NCBI RefSeq assembly: GCF_000485595.1
Contig: NW_014577064.1
Location: 217,783-252,782 of the forward strand
Direction of reading: 5' to 3'
Length of the DNA stretch: 35,000 nt
From: Priapulus caudatus
Lineage: Eukaryota > Priapulida > Priapulimorpha > Priapulimorphida > Priapulidae
In this document: positions 1 through 11,460 of the stretch, one piece after another
Numbering within the stretch: the stretch's first letter is position 1
How the letters are laid out: each line of letters begins with the position of its first letter
Notes under the pieces: model-generated
Told to the model about the DNA's origin: nothing
The model's database searches: none
The model's input: the letters and a program-made list of their open reading frames with translations, nothing else
Made by a program: the position numbers and the translations under genes

Positions 1-420
1 TAATTATGTAAACGTTCTGTGATGAGTGGGAAAACGCATGTGTGCATATATAAGTACGGGGCGTGCGTTAAAATGCGGTGTATGCGGCGTAACGGCCACA
101 TACGACTCCTGATACGATCGTATAAGCATGATTTCCGAACAAAACCTGAGAGGCGATAGGCATATGGAGTTGCTCTTAATTATCCTTCCATTAGCACCGA
201 TTCAAATTAAGGTGTGTCGAAGATGTGTCGTATAATGATACCTATCTCGTAGATGCATTTCACCAGCAGTTTATAAAAACCGTTTGTTTTTTATCGACAA
301 AATTACTTGTTTTTCATTCGCTCACGATATATGCACTGATATGATACTGCACGTGACGCCCCGCCCGTCGAATCACGTGGCGGCCCATCGCTTAGAAAAC
401 GCTCTTTGATTTTCTTCTAG
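1..420 (+). other. Probable 3' end of a KLF intron
   Basis: AT-rich non-coding DNA ending in a pyrimidine-rich tract and TTCTAG at 415-420, a good splice acceptor for the exon that follows. Two perfect CACGTG E-boxes lie at 350-355 and 374-379. No coding signal is seen. The earlier KLF exon(s) and the promoter must lie outside the window if this reading is right. Confidence 0.55.
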
Positions 421-1623
421 CTGTGGCAGGATATCGATAAGTTTCTATCGACGCCGACGAGTCAGAGCTATGATCCGCATGTGGGGGCGCTGCAGGCAGC
501 TCTTGGCAGTGAGGGAAGCAGTAGCGGCGGCACGGCGGCGTCGATGGGCGGGCCTGCCACGAGTCAGAGCAGCACAGCGTCGGCCACGCGAACACTCCCG
601 CAATCCGACCACAGACTGCGTCACCACCACAATCACCACCACCACCACATCAGCCACGCCGCTAGCACGCTGTCGGCCGGCGCGCCAGCGACCAACTATC
701 GCCGACCGCAGTGCAGCAGAGCGGAGTATCCCAGCATGCAATACGGTATGCCGCACGCGTCGTCGAGCGACATGAGCGCGCCGGGCGCCAGGTGGCGCGC
801 GCCGCAAATCAAGGACGAACATGCCGTGAATCGGGCCTGCTGCGCGGGGCAGTCGGCAGAGGGCGCTGCGGCGTTCATGTCCGGTCAGCCAGCGTTCGTG
901 CGGCTTCCCGAGATCAAACTGGAGCCGGATCCGGACTGCAGTGGTCAGCAGTACACACAGGCAGTCGGCGCTGGCTACCCGCACAGCCACGCGTACAGCC
1001 GCGTGGAGCCGACATACCCGCCCAGCGCCGCCAACCCCGCCTACAGCCCGCACATGTCGCTACCGCCAGACGGCGGCGCGTCGCCGTTCCTCGCTCACGC
1101 GTCGTCGTCGTCGTCGTCGCCGCACCACGTCGACGCGCGCGAACACGGCCTCCAGCTCGCCGACGCGACGCGCGGCATGGCGACGCACCAGCCGACGTTC
1201 CCCGTCGGCATGTACCCGTCGACGTCGTCGATGATGCCGCCGCCATCGTCAGTGGCGTCGCCGCTGCATCACGGCGGCGGATATCCGATGATGGCGACGA
1301 GCGAACCGGCGCTACCGCGCAGGCGCGGTCGGCGCACGTGGGCGCGCAAGCGCGTCACGGTGCACACGTGCAGCTACGCCGGCTGCGTGAAGACGTACAC
1401 GAAGAGCTCGCACCTGAAGGCGCACATGCGCACGCACACGGGTGAGAAGCCGTATGAGTGCACGTGGAAGGGATGCGGCTGGAAGTTCGCGCGCTCCGAC
1501 GAGCTGACGCGACACTACCGCAAACACACGGGCGACCGGCCGTTCCAGTGCCAGCTATGCGAGCGCGCCTTCTCGCGCTCCGACCACCTAGCCTTACACA
1601 TGAAGAGACATGTGAGTGTGTAA
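421..1623 (+). CDS. KLF: Krüppel-like transcription factor (KLF2/4 type), 3' coding exon
   Basis: Sequence-specific nuclear transcription factor; KLFs bind GC/CACCC boxes. The frame is open from the acceptor at 420, with no ATG start in this exon, so the true N-terminus is upstream. It runs about 400 codons to TAA at 1621-1623. Counting from 421, the first residues are [12 protein letters not shown], followed by a low-complexity S/H/P-rich regulatory region with a His run (HHHNHHHHH) and a Ser run. Two IKxE motifs, IKDE near residue 130 and IKLE near 165, fit SUMO-acceptor consensus. A basic stretch ([12 protein letters not shown]) precedes three C2H2 fingers at about residues 315-397, joined by TGEKP and TGDRP linkers. 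[21 protein letters not shown] and [13 protein letters not shown] are family hallmarks. The basic [10 protein letters not shown] block and the HTCSYAGC start of finger 1 point to KLF2/4 rather than KLF5/6/7. The protein ends VSV, three residues after MKRH, as KLFs normally do. The exon is very GC-rich at third codon positions. The family is certain; the paralogue is inferred. Confidence 0.95.
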   Translation: MWQDIDKFLSTPTSQSYDPHVGALQAALGSEGSSSGGTAASMGGPATSQSSTASATRTLPQSDHRLRHHHNHHHHHISHAASTLSAGAPATNYRRPQCSRAEYPSMQYGMPHASSSDMSAPGARWRAPQIKDEHAVNRACCAGQSAEGAAAFMSGQPAFVRLPEIKLEPDPDCSGQQYTQAVGAGYPHSHAYSRVEPTYPPSAANPAYSPHMSLPPDGGASPFLAHASSSSSSPHHVDAREHGLQLADATRGMATHQPTFPVGMYPSTSSMMPPPSSVASPLHHGGGYPMMATSEPALPRRRGRRTWARKRVTVHTCSYAGCVKTYTKSSHLKAHMRTHTGEKPYECTWKGCGWKFARSDELTRHYRKHTGDRPFQCQLCERAFSRSDHLALHMKRHVSV

Positions 1624-1813
1624 CGGTGTAAGACTGACTGCCTCGCCCCGAGCCGGGATGAATGTGGTGCTATTCTTTATCGTCTCGGGCCCTAGTTCTC
1701 ATTCGATGGATGGTCGCGAGATATCCCACTGTGTTGCCTGCCCCACTGTGTTGCCTGCCCCACTGTGTAGCCTGCCCCACTGTGTTGGCCTGTTCCTGCT
1801 GTGCTGGCCTGTA

Positions 1814-1871
1814 GATACAATAATGTAACCCAAACACACCCTATCCTTTGTTTGGGTGACATTATTGTATC
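1814..1871. repeat. Hairpin element copy 1
   Basis: Inverted repeat with ~24-bp arms beginning GATACAATAATGTAACCC, with a short CCCTATCC loop. It is shared with copies at 1974, 2256 and 23633. Confidence 0.8.
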
Positions 1872-1973
1872 TATGTTGCCTGCCCCACTGTGTAGCCTGC
1901 CCACTGTGTTGGCCTGTCCCACTGTGTTTGTCTGCCCGAGCTGTGGCTTGCTGTTCGCTGCTGTGCTGCCTGT

Positions 1974-2032
1974 AGATTACAATAATGTTATCCAAACACG
2001 ACCTATCCTGTGTTTGGGTTACATATTGTATC
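1974..2032. repeat. Hairpin element copy 2
   Basis: Same inverted repeat, with small changes in both arms (GATTACAATAATG on the left, ACATATTGTATC on the right). The loop contains ACCTATCC. Confidence 0.8.
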
Positions 2033-2255
2033 TATGTTGCCTGCCCACTGTGTTGTCTGCCCCACTGTGTGTTGTCTGCGCCCACTGTGTTGGCCTGCCG
2101 CACGTGTGTTGCCTGCCCCACTGTGTTGTCTGCCCCACTGTGTTTGTCTGCCCCACTGTGTTGCCTGCCCCACTGTGTTGCCTGCCCCACTGTGTTGTCT
2201 GCCCCACTGTGTTGCCTGCCCCACTGTGTTGCCTGTTCCTGCTGTGCTGCCTGTA

Positions 2256-2312
2256 GATACAATAATGTTACCCAAACACACCCTATCCTGTGTTTGGGTT
2301 ACATTATTGTAT
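2256..2312. repeat. Hairpin element copy 3
   Basis: Same inverted repeat, with arms paired at all but about one position. The right arm reads GTGTTTGGGTTACATTATTG. Confidence 0.8.
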
Positions 2313-2755
2313 CTATGTTGCCTGCTCCACTGTGTTGCCTGCCCCACTGTGTTGTCTGCCCCACTGTCTTGCCTGCCCCACTGTCTTTCCTGCTCCACTG
2401 TGTTGCCTGCCCCACTGTGTTGCTTGTTCTGACGTATTGCTTGTCTTGTCGTGTCGCTCGGCCCATTATGTTGGCTTGTTCGTTCTGACCGCTGCAGTAG
2501 TGGCGTATGATCTGCATCGGTGCCAGACCTGTGTGACGTAAAAATACTACAACATTGTGATATCTACTGGTCATGGTGGTTTGCCGTAGTCGCTGATTTG
2601 GCAATTGTGTTCTGCGCAAATCGATTCGGATTCGAGCGGAATCGAATGCAGTGAAATATAGATCTGAAAGAAGAACATACGATCTCAATAAAACATGAAT
2701 CCATCACACGGAAACTCGGAAGCGCGGAATATGTTGTATATTGTGATTATATATG

Positions 2756-2767
2756 TATGTATATATA

Positions 2768-2799
<32 letters not shown>

Positions 2800-2804
2800 T
2801 ATAT
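2756..2804. repeat. AT dinucleotide tract
   Basis: An alternating TA run just beyond the presumed KLF polyadenylation site. Confidence 0.85.
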
Positions 2805-2837
2805 TCGCTGTTCAAAATTAGCCATTCAAGTATCATT

Positions 2838-2882
2838 ATAGGTAAAGGTAAAGGTAGAGGTAAAGCTTGAGGTAAAGGTTGT
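2838..2882. repeat. GGTAAA short tandem repeat
   Basis: About six degenerate copies of GGTAAA/GGTAGA. Confidence 0.7.
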
Positions 2883-2989
2883 GATAGAAAAAGATAAAAC
2901 AAAGATTGTGAAAGCGAATAGTTAGCGAGATAGATACTTAGTGGATGTGGATAGGTAAGATGGAAATAAGCGACAACGAGAACAAAGCG

Positions 2990-3185
2990 TGCGCGAGAAG
3001 CAGAGCAAGACAGCTAGAGAGCCAGAGAATTAGCGTGAGAGAGAGAGAGAGCGCACGAGATAGAGAAGGAGAGAGATGGAGAGGTTCTGGCTAAGCGAGC
3101 GAAAACGAGAAAGAGAAAGAGATAGAGACAATGAGAGAGGGAGAGAACGCGGGGGATGGAAGATGAGAGAAATTCGAGAGAAAGG
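2990..3185. repeat. GA-rich purine tract
   Basis: Nearly pure purine sequence with GAGAGAGA runs on the plus strand. Ser/Leu-rich minus-strand open frames here are by-products. Confidence 0.8.
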
Positions 3186-3428
3186 TAGTTGATAAAATCG
3201 AAAGTACAGATTCTGCTGTAATTCCTTGAGAATTTTAACACTATACTTCTTCGCGATAACCAACCGCGTTCCGCATGATAGATCCATGATTTTTATTCGG
3301 GCAACCCTAATAATTGCTGTATTGGTGACACTGATAGTTATTGATATAAAAAATAATAATGCCTATAGTTATTAGGCAACCGGTGATAAGATGTGCATTA
3401 CTATTATTTTACACACGGACCCACGCAC

Positions 3429-3429
3429 C

Positions 3430-3490
<61 letters not shown>
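3429..3490. repeat. (AC)n microsatellite
   Basis: Uninterrupted AC run of about 50 bp with CACGCA edges. Confidence 0.95.
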
Positions 3491-3493
<3 letters not shown>

Positions 3494-6400
3494 TAGCCGC
3501 ACAAATGAAGTTTAAGATCGCGAGATCAGATTGATCCGATAATAATAAGTTAGGAGATGCGATGGATAGGGACCACTATGAGAATGCTCGTGGCTGCCAT
3601 ATAATGAACTACCACGGATAGCAGAGACGGAGGCTCTTTGTTGCATCGAAGGACTTACTGTGTAAATATAACGCGAAATTACGTTACGTTACGTATATAG
3701 TTCGAATTAAATGAAACTATATCGATATAGAGTTGTCTCTCGTTCATTTGTCGGTGATAATTCGTGCTCTGTCTGAATTCCTGAGATTATGTCGTAACAA
3801 CGATGATGCTGTTTGCCATTCTTTGGTCATAGTACAGCATGCGGGCCCTCCAGTTAACGAAATTCATGTCATGTTATAATATATATAATATAAGAAGTTC
3901 TATATAAATCTTTTATACTAATATTTGTGATGACCCTATTTACTCTGCGAGGATAAAAACGAAAACTCAATCGCCTTATTGTGAGACACGGGAAAAACAG
4001 TGACATCCTCACGACCCCGTTTTTAAATCCCCCCACTCAAATTTAACGGCGGATTAAATACGTCATCATGGTATGAAAAGAACTGCTAAGAGCACACGCG
4101 ATCTCGCCCGCACGTCGACTTCTCCTCAGGCGTTCTTCAGAAAATCTCAGACCCTTCTTCCTTGTTACGTTCTTGTTGTTGTTTGTGAAATTGATACCCC
4201 GGTTGGTGGATATTTGTTGAAATGTTTATTGCTCAGTATGCCTGGTGCTATTATACTATATATAAAGAGTGCCACCTATAATCAAAAGGTCGCAATATTA
4301 AAGATCCTATTCACGAAACGTAGCCAAGTGCAATACGTGTGCATCACTTGTCGCTTGATATTGTGAATATATAGCTTTGTTTCGAATATTTCATATTTCT
4401 GTTCTCTATGGGATTAATGTATATGTGCGATATCGCATCACGCAGGGTGCAAATTCCCAATTTACGGAATAGTATTTTACGAATCACATTCGACAGGACA
4501 TATTATTACTGTTAGGTTTGGATAGGCTCTAACCACCAAATGGCTTATCGTTCGTGCATGCTGAAATAATGCGCAAATGCGAGTCAAAGGTTATCCATTT
4601 TAGTAGTCACCGCATTTCATGTATGTCGCAACTAAGGTGGGAAATGGTGAACTAAACAATTGAACGCGCACGTCGCTCGAGCTACGGTCAGTCGACAATT
4701 TTGTTTTGTCCGTAAAGGAGAAACATCATGTCGGCATATCGCATGCATTCGTATACGCATCTACTGTCACTACACGTCGAAATAATCCGTAACGTAATAA
4801 TCACGTGAAAGATGAAACGGCACACGCCGTGTCCGGAATTTTGTCCACGTGGCACCCACGAGATTTTTACGGGCCAACCGGATCCCCATTCAATAGCGGC
4901 GCACGAAGTTCGGCTCCGAGAAACCCTACCCGGCACACATCCACCGATTCCGTAGCTCTATCTAAGCGCTTCTGAGGTTCTCGAAAAAAATGTCAGAAAC
5001 CTTGTATAGTTGACAACCGGAAGAGTAGACGCGACTAGTGACGTAAGCGCGCATCACGAAGCGTGTTGGTGTAATACATGTTACCGGGCCACAAAGAACG
5101 AACGCCAGCGCAATATCTCCCGGTGTGATATGAGGCAATGGGAATTAACACGCTGTATATAACGTTTTGTCGATTTCATCACGTGTACACCGATATCTAA
5201 ATGATTTATATCTACCGGTTGCTCGTATAAAAGAGAGCATATAGAGTATAAGGAAGATGCAATCTGCTCAAGATGGAAAATGTGCTGTACTGTGAATGCT
5301 AAAGTATATCTATTCTAATATAGTTTAAAATGAATTTCCACGTCTGTTATTTTTGAGTGGAAACATCTGTGCGTACAGACAGGGTGCTTGTGATGAATAC
5401 TTACGCTGTTGTGTATTTGAATAAAAATTACAGAATTTATATTTTGAAATACATTATTATATTTACGTCTCCTCAGTCATTTCCAAACCGCAAGCAGTAT
5501 TATTATTTTATCGGCTGATATATTTAGATACGCGACGAATACATCAGGCGACAGTTCCTGCGTCTATTGCGTATTTTGTATATACGGTCAATATGTCTAT
5601 AATGCCAATAGTACACACATTCCCACCTACAAGCTCATTTCCCACACATAGCCAATCCAACTATAATAGTTAAACGATAACAAAGGTCTCACTCGATTAT
5701 ATTTAGTAAAATAAATGATAGTGCTATAGTTGTCTTACTTTTACCTCTTTCAAATAACATCCTTATTTGATGTTATTTTTAATAACATCCTTATGTTATT
5801 ATTTATGCATTTGAGTATTACGTAGACAGTAGGTATAATTTACGCGGTTACAGCTAGCTGGACTCATGGAAAATTTGCAGAATATACACAAAGACATAAT
5901 TAGTAATTCCCTGCACAAGGTATCAGCTCAGACGTGTGGATGAAAACTGAAGGAACGCAAGTGTCTTATTCCAGGTTGTTGCACTTTATCTGTCGTTTTC
6001 TAATGATAACACGGTAGCAATTCACTCACCTGTACTACCGCGAACACATGAGTCACGCGCTCAATGTAGCCACGGGCCAACGCGACCCATCCTATTTTCA
6101 CGAGTAAACGTAATACCACGTAACGCAAACAAGTGACTCGACTTTTTGCGATCCTACGGCGAGGTTTCTATTTGAGTAAAATTAAGAAATAATAAGTATG
6201 GCGTAGTTGATCTTCAAGACAAGCACGGACCGGCGGGGATTTACCCTGCGCATACATGCTGACATTGTAGCAGACGCGCGCGCTATACGTGCAGCGGCCT
6301 GGCGAGCGGCGACGACAGGGTAGCACAACCACAGCTCTTTAGCCAGATCGGTGGTTATCGCCTTCGAGCAAACGTAATATAACTTTTACGTGAACCCAGG

Positions 6401-6691
6401 ACCCTGTCGGCTTTATACCAGAAAGCGACCATCTTCGCTGCGACGCTTGGCTTACAATCATTGCCTTTATCGAGTGATTGTAAAGTTGAGAAGCGTGCCG
6501 ATAGAAATACTTTCTAGCGTCTCCTTTCTCTTCTCCTAGCGATGAATTGATGTATCGAAATCCGGTGCGCGACTTCGCATCACCCAAAATATAAACAAGA
6601 CGGAAATCTTAAACTTAATTACTGTTGTTTGAATGAAAAAAACTCTGAATGTTGAATGATATCGTTGCGGTGATGGGGACAGGAGGCTACC

Positions 6692-6692
<1 letters not shown>
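3491..6692. other. Gene-poor spacer
   Basis: AT-rich DNA with stops in all frames. The longest frame that starts with ATG (4073-4366 +, 97 codons) has no recognisable domain, no splice context and no codon bias, and I regard it as chance. A direct repeat of AATAACATCCTTAT occurs at about 5754-5800. Nothing else was recognised. Confidence 0.5.

Positions 6693-6761
<69 letters not shown>
6693..6761. repeat. (GT)n microsatellite
   Basis: Pure GT run of about 68 bp, grading into GCGCGTC. Confidence 0.95.
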
Positions 6762-6765
<4 letters not shown>

Positions 6766-7119
6766 TCTACGCGTACTATGTTAGCGTAACCTTGGTGTAG
6801 ACGCTACGTGCTTCGTGTCGTTAAACGTCTTTTCTTCTGGAATAAAATGTAAACAAGTGCCGCAGAGCGACAGCGCTCAACTGACGTGTACTGTAGCCGG
6901 GTATTCTTCTGATAAACTCACTGGCAACCGAATAAAGTGCGCCCTCCCGCCACCGCGTTCGCGCTCAGAGCATATATCTAGGATACTACTAATATACAAA
7001 TTTAAAATCTATGATAGGCTTTGCTATACCTACTGGTAGTACAGTAATAAAGATACACCTGTGTAACTTTAATGACTTCACTATATTAACATGTTATCAT
7101 GGATATGCGTCGAGCGCGA

Positions 7120-7172
7120 GCGTAGTAGTGGTGGTGGTGAGGGGTGGGTAGTGGTGGAAGGGGGAGGGGGCT
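7120..7172 (+). repeat. G-rich tract (GTGGTGGTG...GGGGGAGGGGG)
   Basis: Several closely spaced G-runs of 3-5 on the plus strand, a potential G-quadruplex-forming segment. Confidence 0.5.
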
Positions 7173-7199
7173 CTAATAGCAAAATTAGTTCAGTCCTTT

Positions 7200-7755
7200 G
7201 TTAACATTCAACAAATCCGTGTTTACCCCTCCTCTTAAGGGTCAAAAGGTTATCAGACACTTACTCTTTGCACTTCAGCGGAAAGCACATTTCATGGTCC
7301 TTTCAATAGTGATAAAAATGGTAGGTCAGCGCTAAAACAAAAAAGTTTTGCACTCGGTCCGTTAGACCATGTCCTCAGAAAATGTCTGATATCTGACCTT
7401 TCCCCCACTGCCCTTTGACCTGTGACCTCAAATTTCGCGCTGGTGATGGGTTTCCTCCACTGATCTCTATAATACTAGCTTAGTATAGTAGAGATCAGTG
7501 GTTTCCTCCCCATCACACTATACATCGAATATTAAGAGCATAGGTCAAGCCGTTGAGATTTGTGCCGCAATTCTGCATTTCCTCCTATACCTTAGGTTAA
7601 GGGGGAAATATTCACCCTCCATTGACACACCTTCACCTTTGACCCTTGACCCCTCTTTGACCATTCGCCCCCCCCGACGTCCAACGTCGAGCGGTTAAGA
7701 TTTGTGCCCAACTGTTGACGGACGGACGGACGGACGCACGGGCGGACGGACAATC
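7200..7755. mobile_element. Degenerate non-autonomous repeat element with GGAC tandem end
   Basis: The segment contains a 45-bp inverted repeat (7457-7501, arms CCACTGATCTCTATA / reverse complement). The phrase GAGATTTGTGCC occurs twice in altered form, near 7555 and 7695. The segment ends in a GACG tandem array (GACGGACGGACGGACG, ~7717-7752). The architecture suggests a dispersed repeat rather than unique DNA. No terminal duplication was identified, so the limits are approximate. Confidence 0.4.
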
Positions 7756-8371
7756 ATGCGATTCTACATGCTGCATCTGATTTCGTCAGCTGAGCTAAAA
7801 ACTCGACACAAGACTTGAATTCCCGTTCATATAAGGTTTGCGTATTTATTCATCAAAAAATCTTATTAACAGTCAATGTACGCGCAGACAATTTTTAATA
7901 ATTAATACAAACCGAGGAGTGTAGCGATGTAGCACCAAATGTACAAGTTTAAATACAATGGATTGAATAACCAATTCATTAATCAATCAATTAATAAACG
8001 ACACTCTATCACCTAAATGGGTACATTACCCTGTTCTAATACCATAATAATGCGAAACAAAGCCATGAGTTGAACTATACCGTGTATCATTCATTCGTGC
8101 CCGAACTAACCAAGCATGTAGCACAGCAATGACCATGCATAGACACAGCGCTGGCCTACATTACGTCATACTGATAGGAAATTAACGCGAATGTGACAGC
8201 GTTAACGAGAGACAGCACAATGTTAATAGCGCGGTGGGCAGGGTCGTTTAGACCACACAGTCAGACACATGGCCGGTGCTCCAGTCCTAGCAGAGCGTAC
8301 CTATCGTACTACAAAATCTGAATGCCCGCGCGAGGAAAGGCGTACGCCTACACGCCCCTGCACACGCACGC
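7756..8371. other. AT-rich spacer
   Basis: No gene, hairpin or repeat recognised, apart from an ATTAAT-rich patch near 7960-8000. Confidence 0.5.
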
Positions 8372-8400
8372 AAGCACGTACGCACGCGCGCACACACGCA

Positions 8401-8432
<32 letters not shown>

Positions 8433-8464
8433 CGCGTGTGCAGACACGTGCACGCACACGCGCG
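8372..8464. repeat. CACG/CA compound microsatellite
   Basis: Alternating CGCA and CACA units. The Thr-His-Ala-Arg open frames across it are products of the repeat. Confidence 0.9.
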
Positions 8465-10114
8465 CGTATGACCGAGACAGCGGGTGAGCCGCCAAACCTT
8501 TTACTCAGCATAATGCGTAACTTAGTTAACAAAACCTATCACTTAATCAAATAATGTTATCAGCAGCATCAAAATTTAATCATCATGCTCTAACGGCGTT
8601 AACCTAGTAATTTCTTCTGAACCCTCAACGCGCTCTCGAAGTTTGAGAGCTGCCCCCAGCTGTTTTACATGAAGGGCCCAAAAGTTAGAATTTGTTATTC
8701 TTTATACAGATCGGCAAGGCGCTACTGCTACTGTTCATATCTGAGTATCAAAGATGTGTTTTGCCCTCACCGATGCGTCAGGCTCTGCGGTGAAGGTAGA
8801 GGCTTTTCAGTATGGTTGACTAAAAAAACAACATGTAATTGTATTCCATTCCCTGTGACCGAATTTCCTTTCCTCAGGTTGTTTCAAATACGAATTATCC
8901 CGCAAAGCAGCACTATGTATATTTGATCAACGTTACGCGCATATATAAAATAAAACAATGATTAAACATTCGTTATTTATAAGATTAACCAAACTTAAGT
9001 CCTTCAATATAATACATGGAAGGTAAATGGCTATAAGTGTGCTTACTTCACCACGAAAGTTACAACACGTTTGTGTTGTAGTAACTATTAGTGCAATTGC
9101 TGTAATTCGGAACGCCTCTCCGAATACATGCCACCAATACGAAGACATGCACACAAATATATTAAATAAAATTCCATACAATCTTATTTTATAGTGAGCC
9201 AGGGACACATGGATCTGAAAATTAATCGCCCATTACGTAGAAATATGATAGCGATCTTGGATTCATCCCTGGTGAACTTGGCGTAAACCAACACAGGAAG
9301 GTTACAAGATTATACCTATTTATTCCGACGTGTTAAAATAAATCAATAAATAATCAAAATGAAATTCAACGCGTATGTAAAAGTTCACATAGTCGTAGCA
9401 CTGTCGTTAGCAATAACAATAGTAAAAGTGCAAGCATTAGCAACGGTAGCAGCTTCAGCACTAGCGGCATCACTAGCAGCTTCGCGCATACACAGAGGGG
9501 GAATTTAAACACATTGTTACGTTACTACGAAATTAAACTATTGAAAGCACAGAAGATATTCCAACTTGCAATGTATGTTGCTCAATTTATCCTACACAGT
9601 ATACAACTGCAATTAATTTTAGTACAGTAAAACTGACAAAAAGAGGCTCTGGATAGCGAACAGAAATACAAATCGTCGTGTAAAAAACAAATACGTCAAT
9701 TTCAGTTGTTTCAATTTTTGACTTTCAAATCTAAGTGTGTAGTTTCTAGATTTTACAGGAACCAATGAAAATATAGTATCATGACAATCAGCCCATTTCA
9801 TGAATGTTTCCGCTCCCCCATCCCGCTCACCCCACGCTCACTCAGAACGGTAGCGGCGATATTAAAATGCGGGGGGTGGGGTGTTGCCAGTAATATCGTA
9901 AACAGTTGTCGTTATAGGTTTAGACTCACCTAGACGTCAAAGCTTTCGCATATCAGGTGTTGTGCGAATGCTAAGACATTTTAGACTCATGGTGACACAA
10001 TTGTTTACGTTTCTGGCGAGCGACCTCTGAACAATAGAACGCCAAGGTAGATACAACTGCAGTTGACCAAAAGCTAGCTAAAAATACGCGTAACCATAAC
10101 AACAACCGGCGCCG
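8465..10114. other. Spacer without recognised genes
   Basis: Includes a degenerate AGC/AGT trinucleotide patch at ~9405-9485, which would read Ser/Asn-rich, and otherwise AT-rich unique sequence. No splice-consistent coding block was found. Confidence 0.5.
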
Positions 10115-10133
10115 CCATCATCATCATCATCAG

Positions 10134-10191
<58 letters not shown>
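10115..10191. repeat. (CAT)n microsatellite
   Basis: About 24 CAT units with one CAG interruption. Confidence 0.95.
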
Positions 10192-10617
10192 TTCAAACAG
10201 GACTTTACAATGGATATATCATTTATGTTCTGGGCTCATATAGCATCGAAATTCTAGCGGACATTGCGCATGCTTAGGCCGATTTCTGCAATCGTTGACA
10301 ATGCAAAACATACATCGAATCGATCGAGGTTTGATAATGCAACAAGCAGCCCTTCTCGGTTCCTGACCAAGAATGACTAACGATGAATTAACACAGGATA
10401 GATAAAGGGCCGGTCACAGTTGTCACAACAAGAATCCTGAGTGTGTCACTTCTACAAGTCACACGGTCGAATCACGAGCATTTACCTAAAATATACTTTA
10501 TCTGTTTGTATAAGAATTAATAACAGCAACAATTGAAGCACGCTCACGAACTGACTGACACATGCGCACACGCATATTTAACTTCCTCACGTTAGTTGAC
10601 GTGATTATTGCGCGTAG

Positions 10618-10671
10618 ACACACACACGCACGCATGCATGTACGGAAACATAATACACATGCACGTACACA

Positions 10672-10709
<38 letters not shown>

Positions 10710-10927
10710 TGCATGCACGGAAACATAATACACATGCACGTACACACGTACACACGTACACACGTACATACACACACACACACGCACACGCATTCATGTA
10801 CGGAAAAATAATACACCCTACACACGTACACACACACACGCGCGCGCGCACACGCATGCACGGAAACACACACACACACGCGCGCACACGCATGCACGGA
10901 AACACACACACGCACGTAAGCACACAT

Positions 10928-10986
<59 letters not shown>

Positions 10987-10990
10987 CACA
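10618..10990. repeat. Higher-order CA/CG repeat
   Basis: Contains repeated modules around ATGCACGGAAACA followed by TAATACACATGCACGTACAC at ~10635 and ~10716, with a diverged third at ~10795 and shorter ones at ~10855 and ~10890. These are embedded in CA and CACG runs. It ends in a pure (CACG)n block at ~10926-10987. Confidence 0.85.
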
Positions 10991-11219
10991 TACTTGCACA
11001 AATATTACGACCGGAGCAGTTGATATAATCATATAAAACATTAACCCGCGCGATCTAAACTATCCGCCCACCTGCCACGGTATAGGCGTATATATATATA
11101 TAACTAGTACGAGCGATCACAGTATAAGGGAACGGTGCTAGCCAGTTTCCACGCGACTTAGCACTCGACTGGTCCCATTTCACGTTAAGGGCTTGTCGCG
11201 GGAGGTTTATGTGTGGGGC

Positions 11220-11460
11220 TAACAAGCTGTGCACGATCAACGTCTTCTTTACGACGCCGCCGCCGCGCGTGACTCATGCGACAAGACAACAGCGGCCGAA
11301 CACGCCAGTTTATGGCCTACGCTGCTTCACATGACAGCCGCAATATATCGCCGCAACTATAGCGGTCAACGCTGGATGAGTCACCCCCTCGCTATTGGTT
11401 TCAGCAACCAGCTAGCGTCGTACGGTTTTGGTAACTAGACGAGCGAGGGCGTTTATATGA
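11220..11460. promoter_or_regulatory. Candidate CpG-rich regulatory patch with two AP-1 sites
   Basis: An island of higher GC/CpG in AT-rich surroundings. It carries TGACTCA at 11270-11276, TGAGTCA at 11377-11383 and an inverted CCAAT box (ATTGG) at 11394-11398. A TATA-like TTTATA lies near 11452. The spacing looks promoter- or enhancer-like, but no adjoining gene is identified. Function is inferred from motifs only. Confidence 0.3.

Larger units (their letters stand above)
1724..2430 (+). repeat. Composite minisatellite: 15-bp unit array interrupted by hairpins
   Basis: Tandem copies of a 15-bp unit close to TGCCCCACTGTGTTG occupy roughly 1724-1795, 1875-1960, 2036-2250 and 2316-2430. The blocks are separated by three copies of a ~58-bp inverted repeat. 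A spacer close to CCTGCTGTGCTGCCTGTA precedes each hairpin, so the whole is a higher-order repeat. The unit is a multiple of three and free of stops in several frames, which explains the many Cys/Leu/Pro-rich open frames here. None is a gene. Confidence 0.9.
1624..2692 (+). other. Probable KLF 3' UTR with polyadenylation signal
   Basis: Non-coding sequence following the KLF stop. The first canonical AATAAA on this strand is at 2687-2692, so the transcript would carry a ~1.07-kb 3' UTR that includes the composite satellite at 1724-2430. The transcript end is inferred from the hexamer only. Confidence 0.5.

Noticed and set aside
481-483. Start of the KLF protein at 481
   Set aside because: The codon is GTG; the frame is open to the splice acceptor at 420 and the exon clearly begins upstream.
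1801-2488. Long Cys/Leu/Pro- and Gly/Gln-rich open frames on both strands
   Set aside because: Produced by a stop-free 15-bp tandem repeat whose unit is a multiple of three; no splice or domain support.
4073-4366. 97-codon ATG-initiated ORF
   Set aside because: No recognisable domain, AT-rich random composition, isolated; expected by chance in this length of DNA.
10498-11041. Overlapping 130-167-codon His/Thr/Arg and Cys/Val frames
   Set aside because: CACG/CA repeat translation, open in several frames at once.
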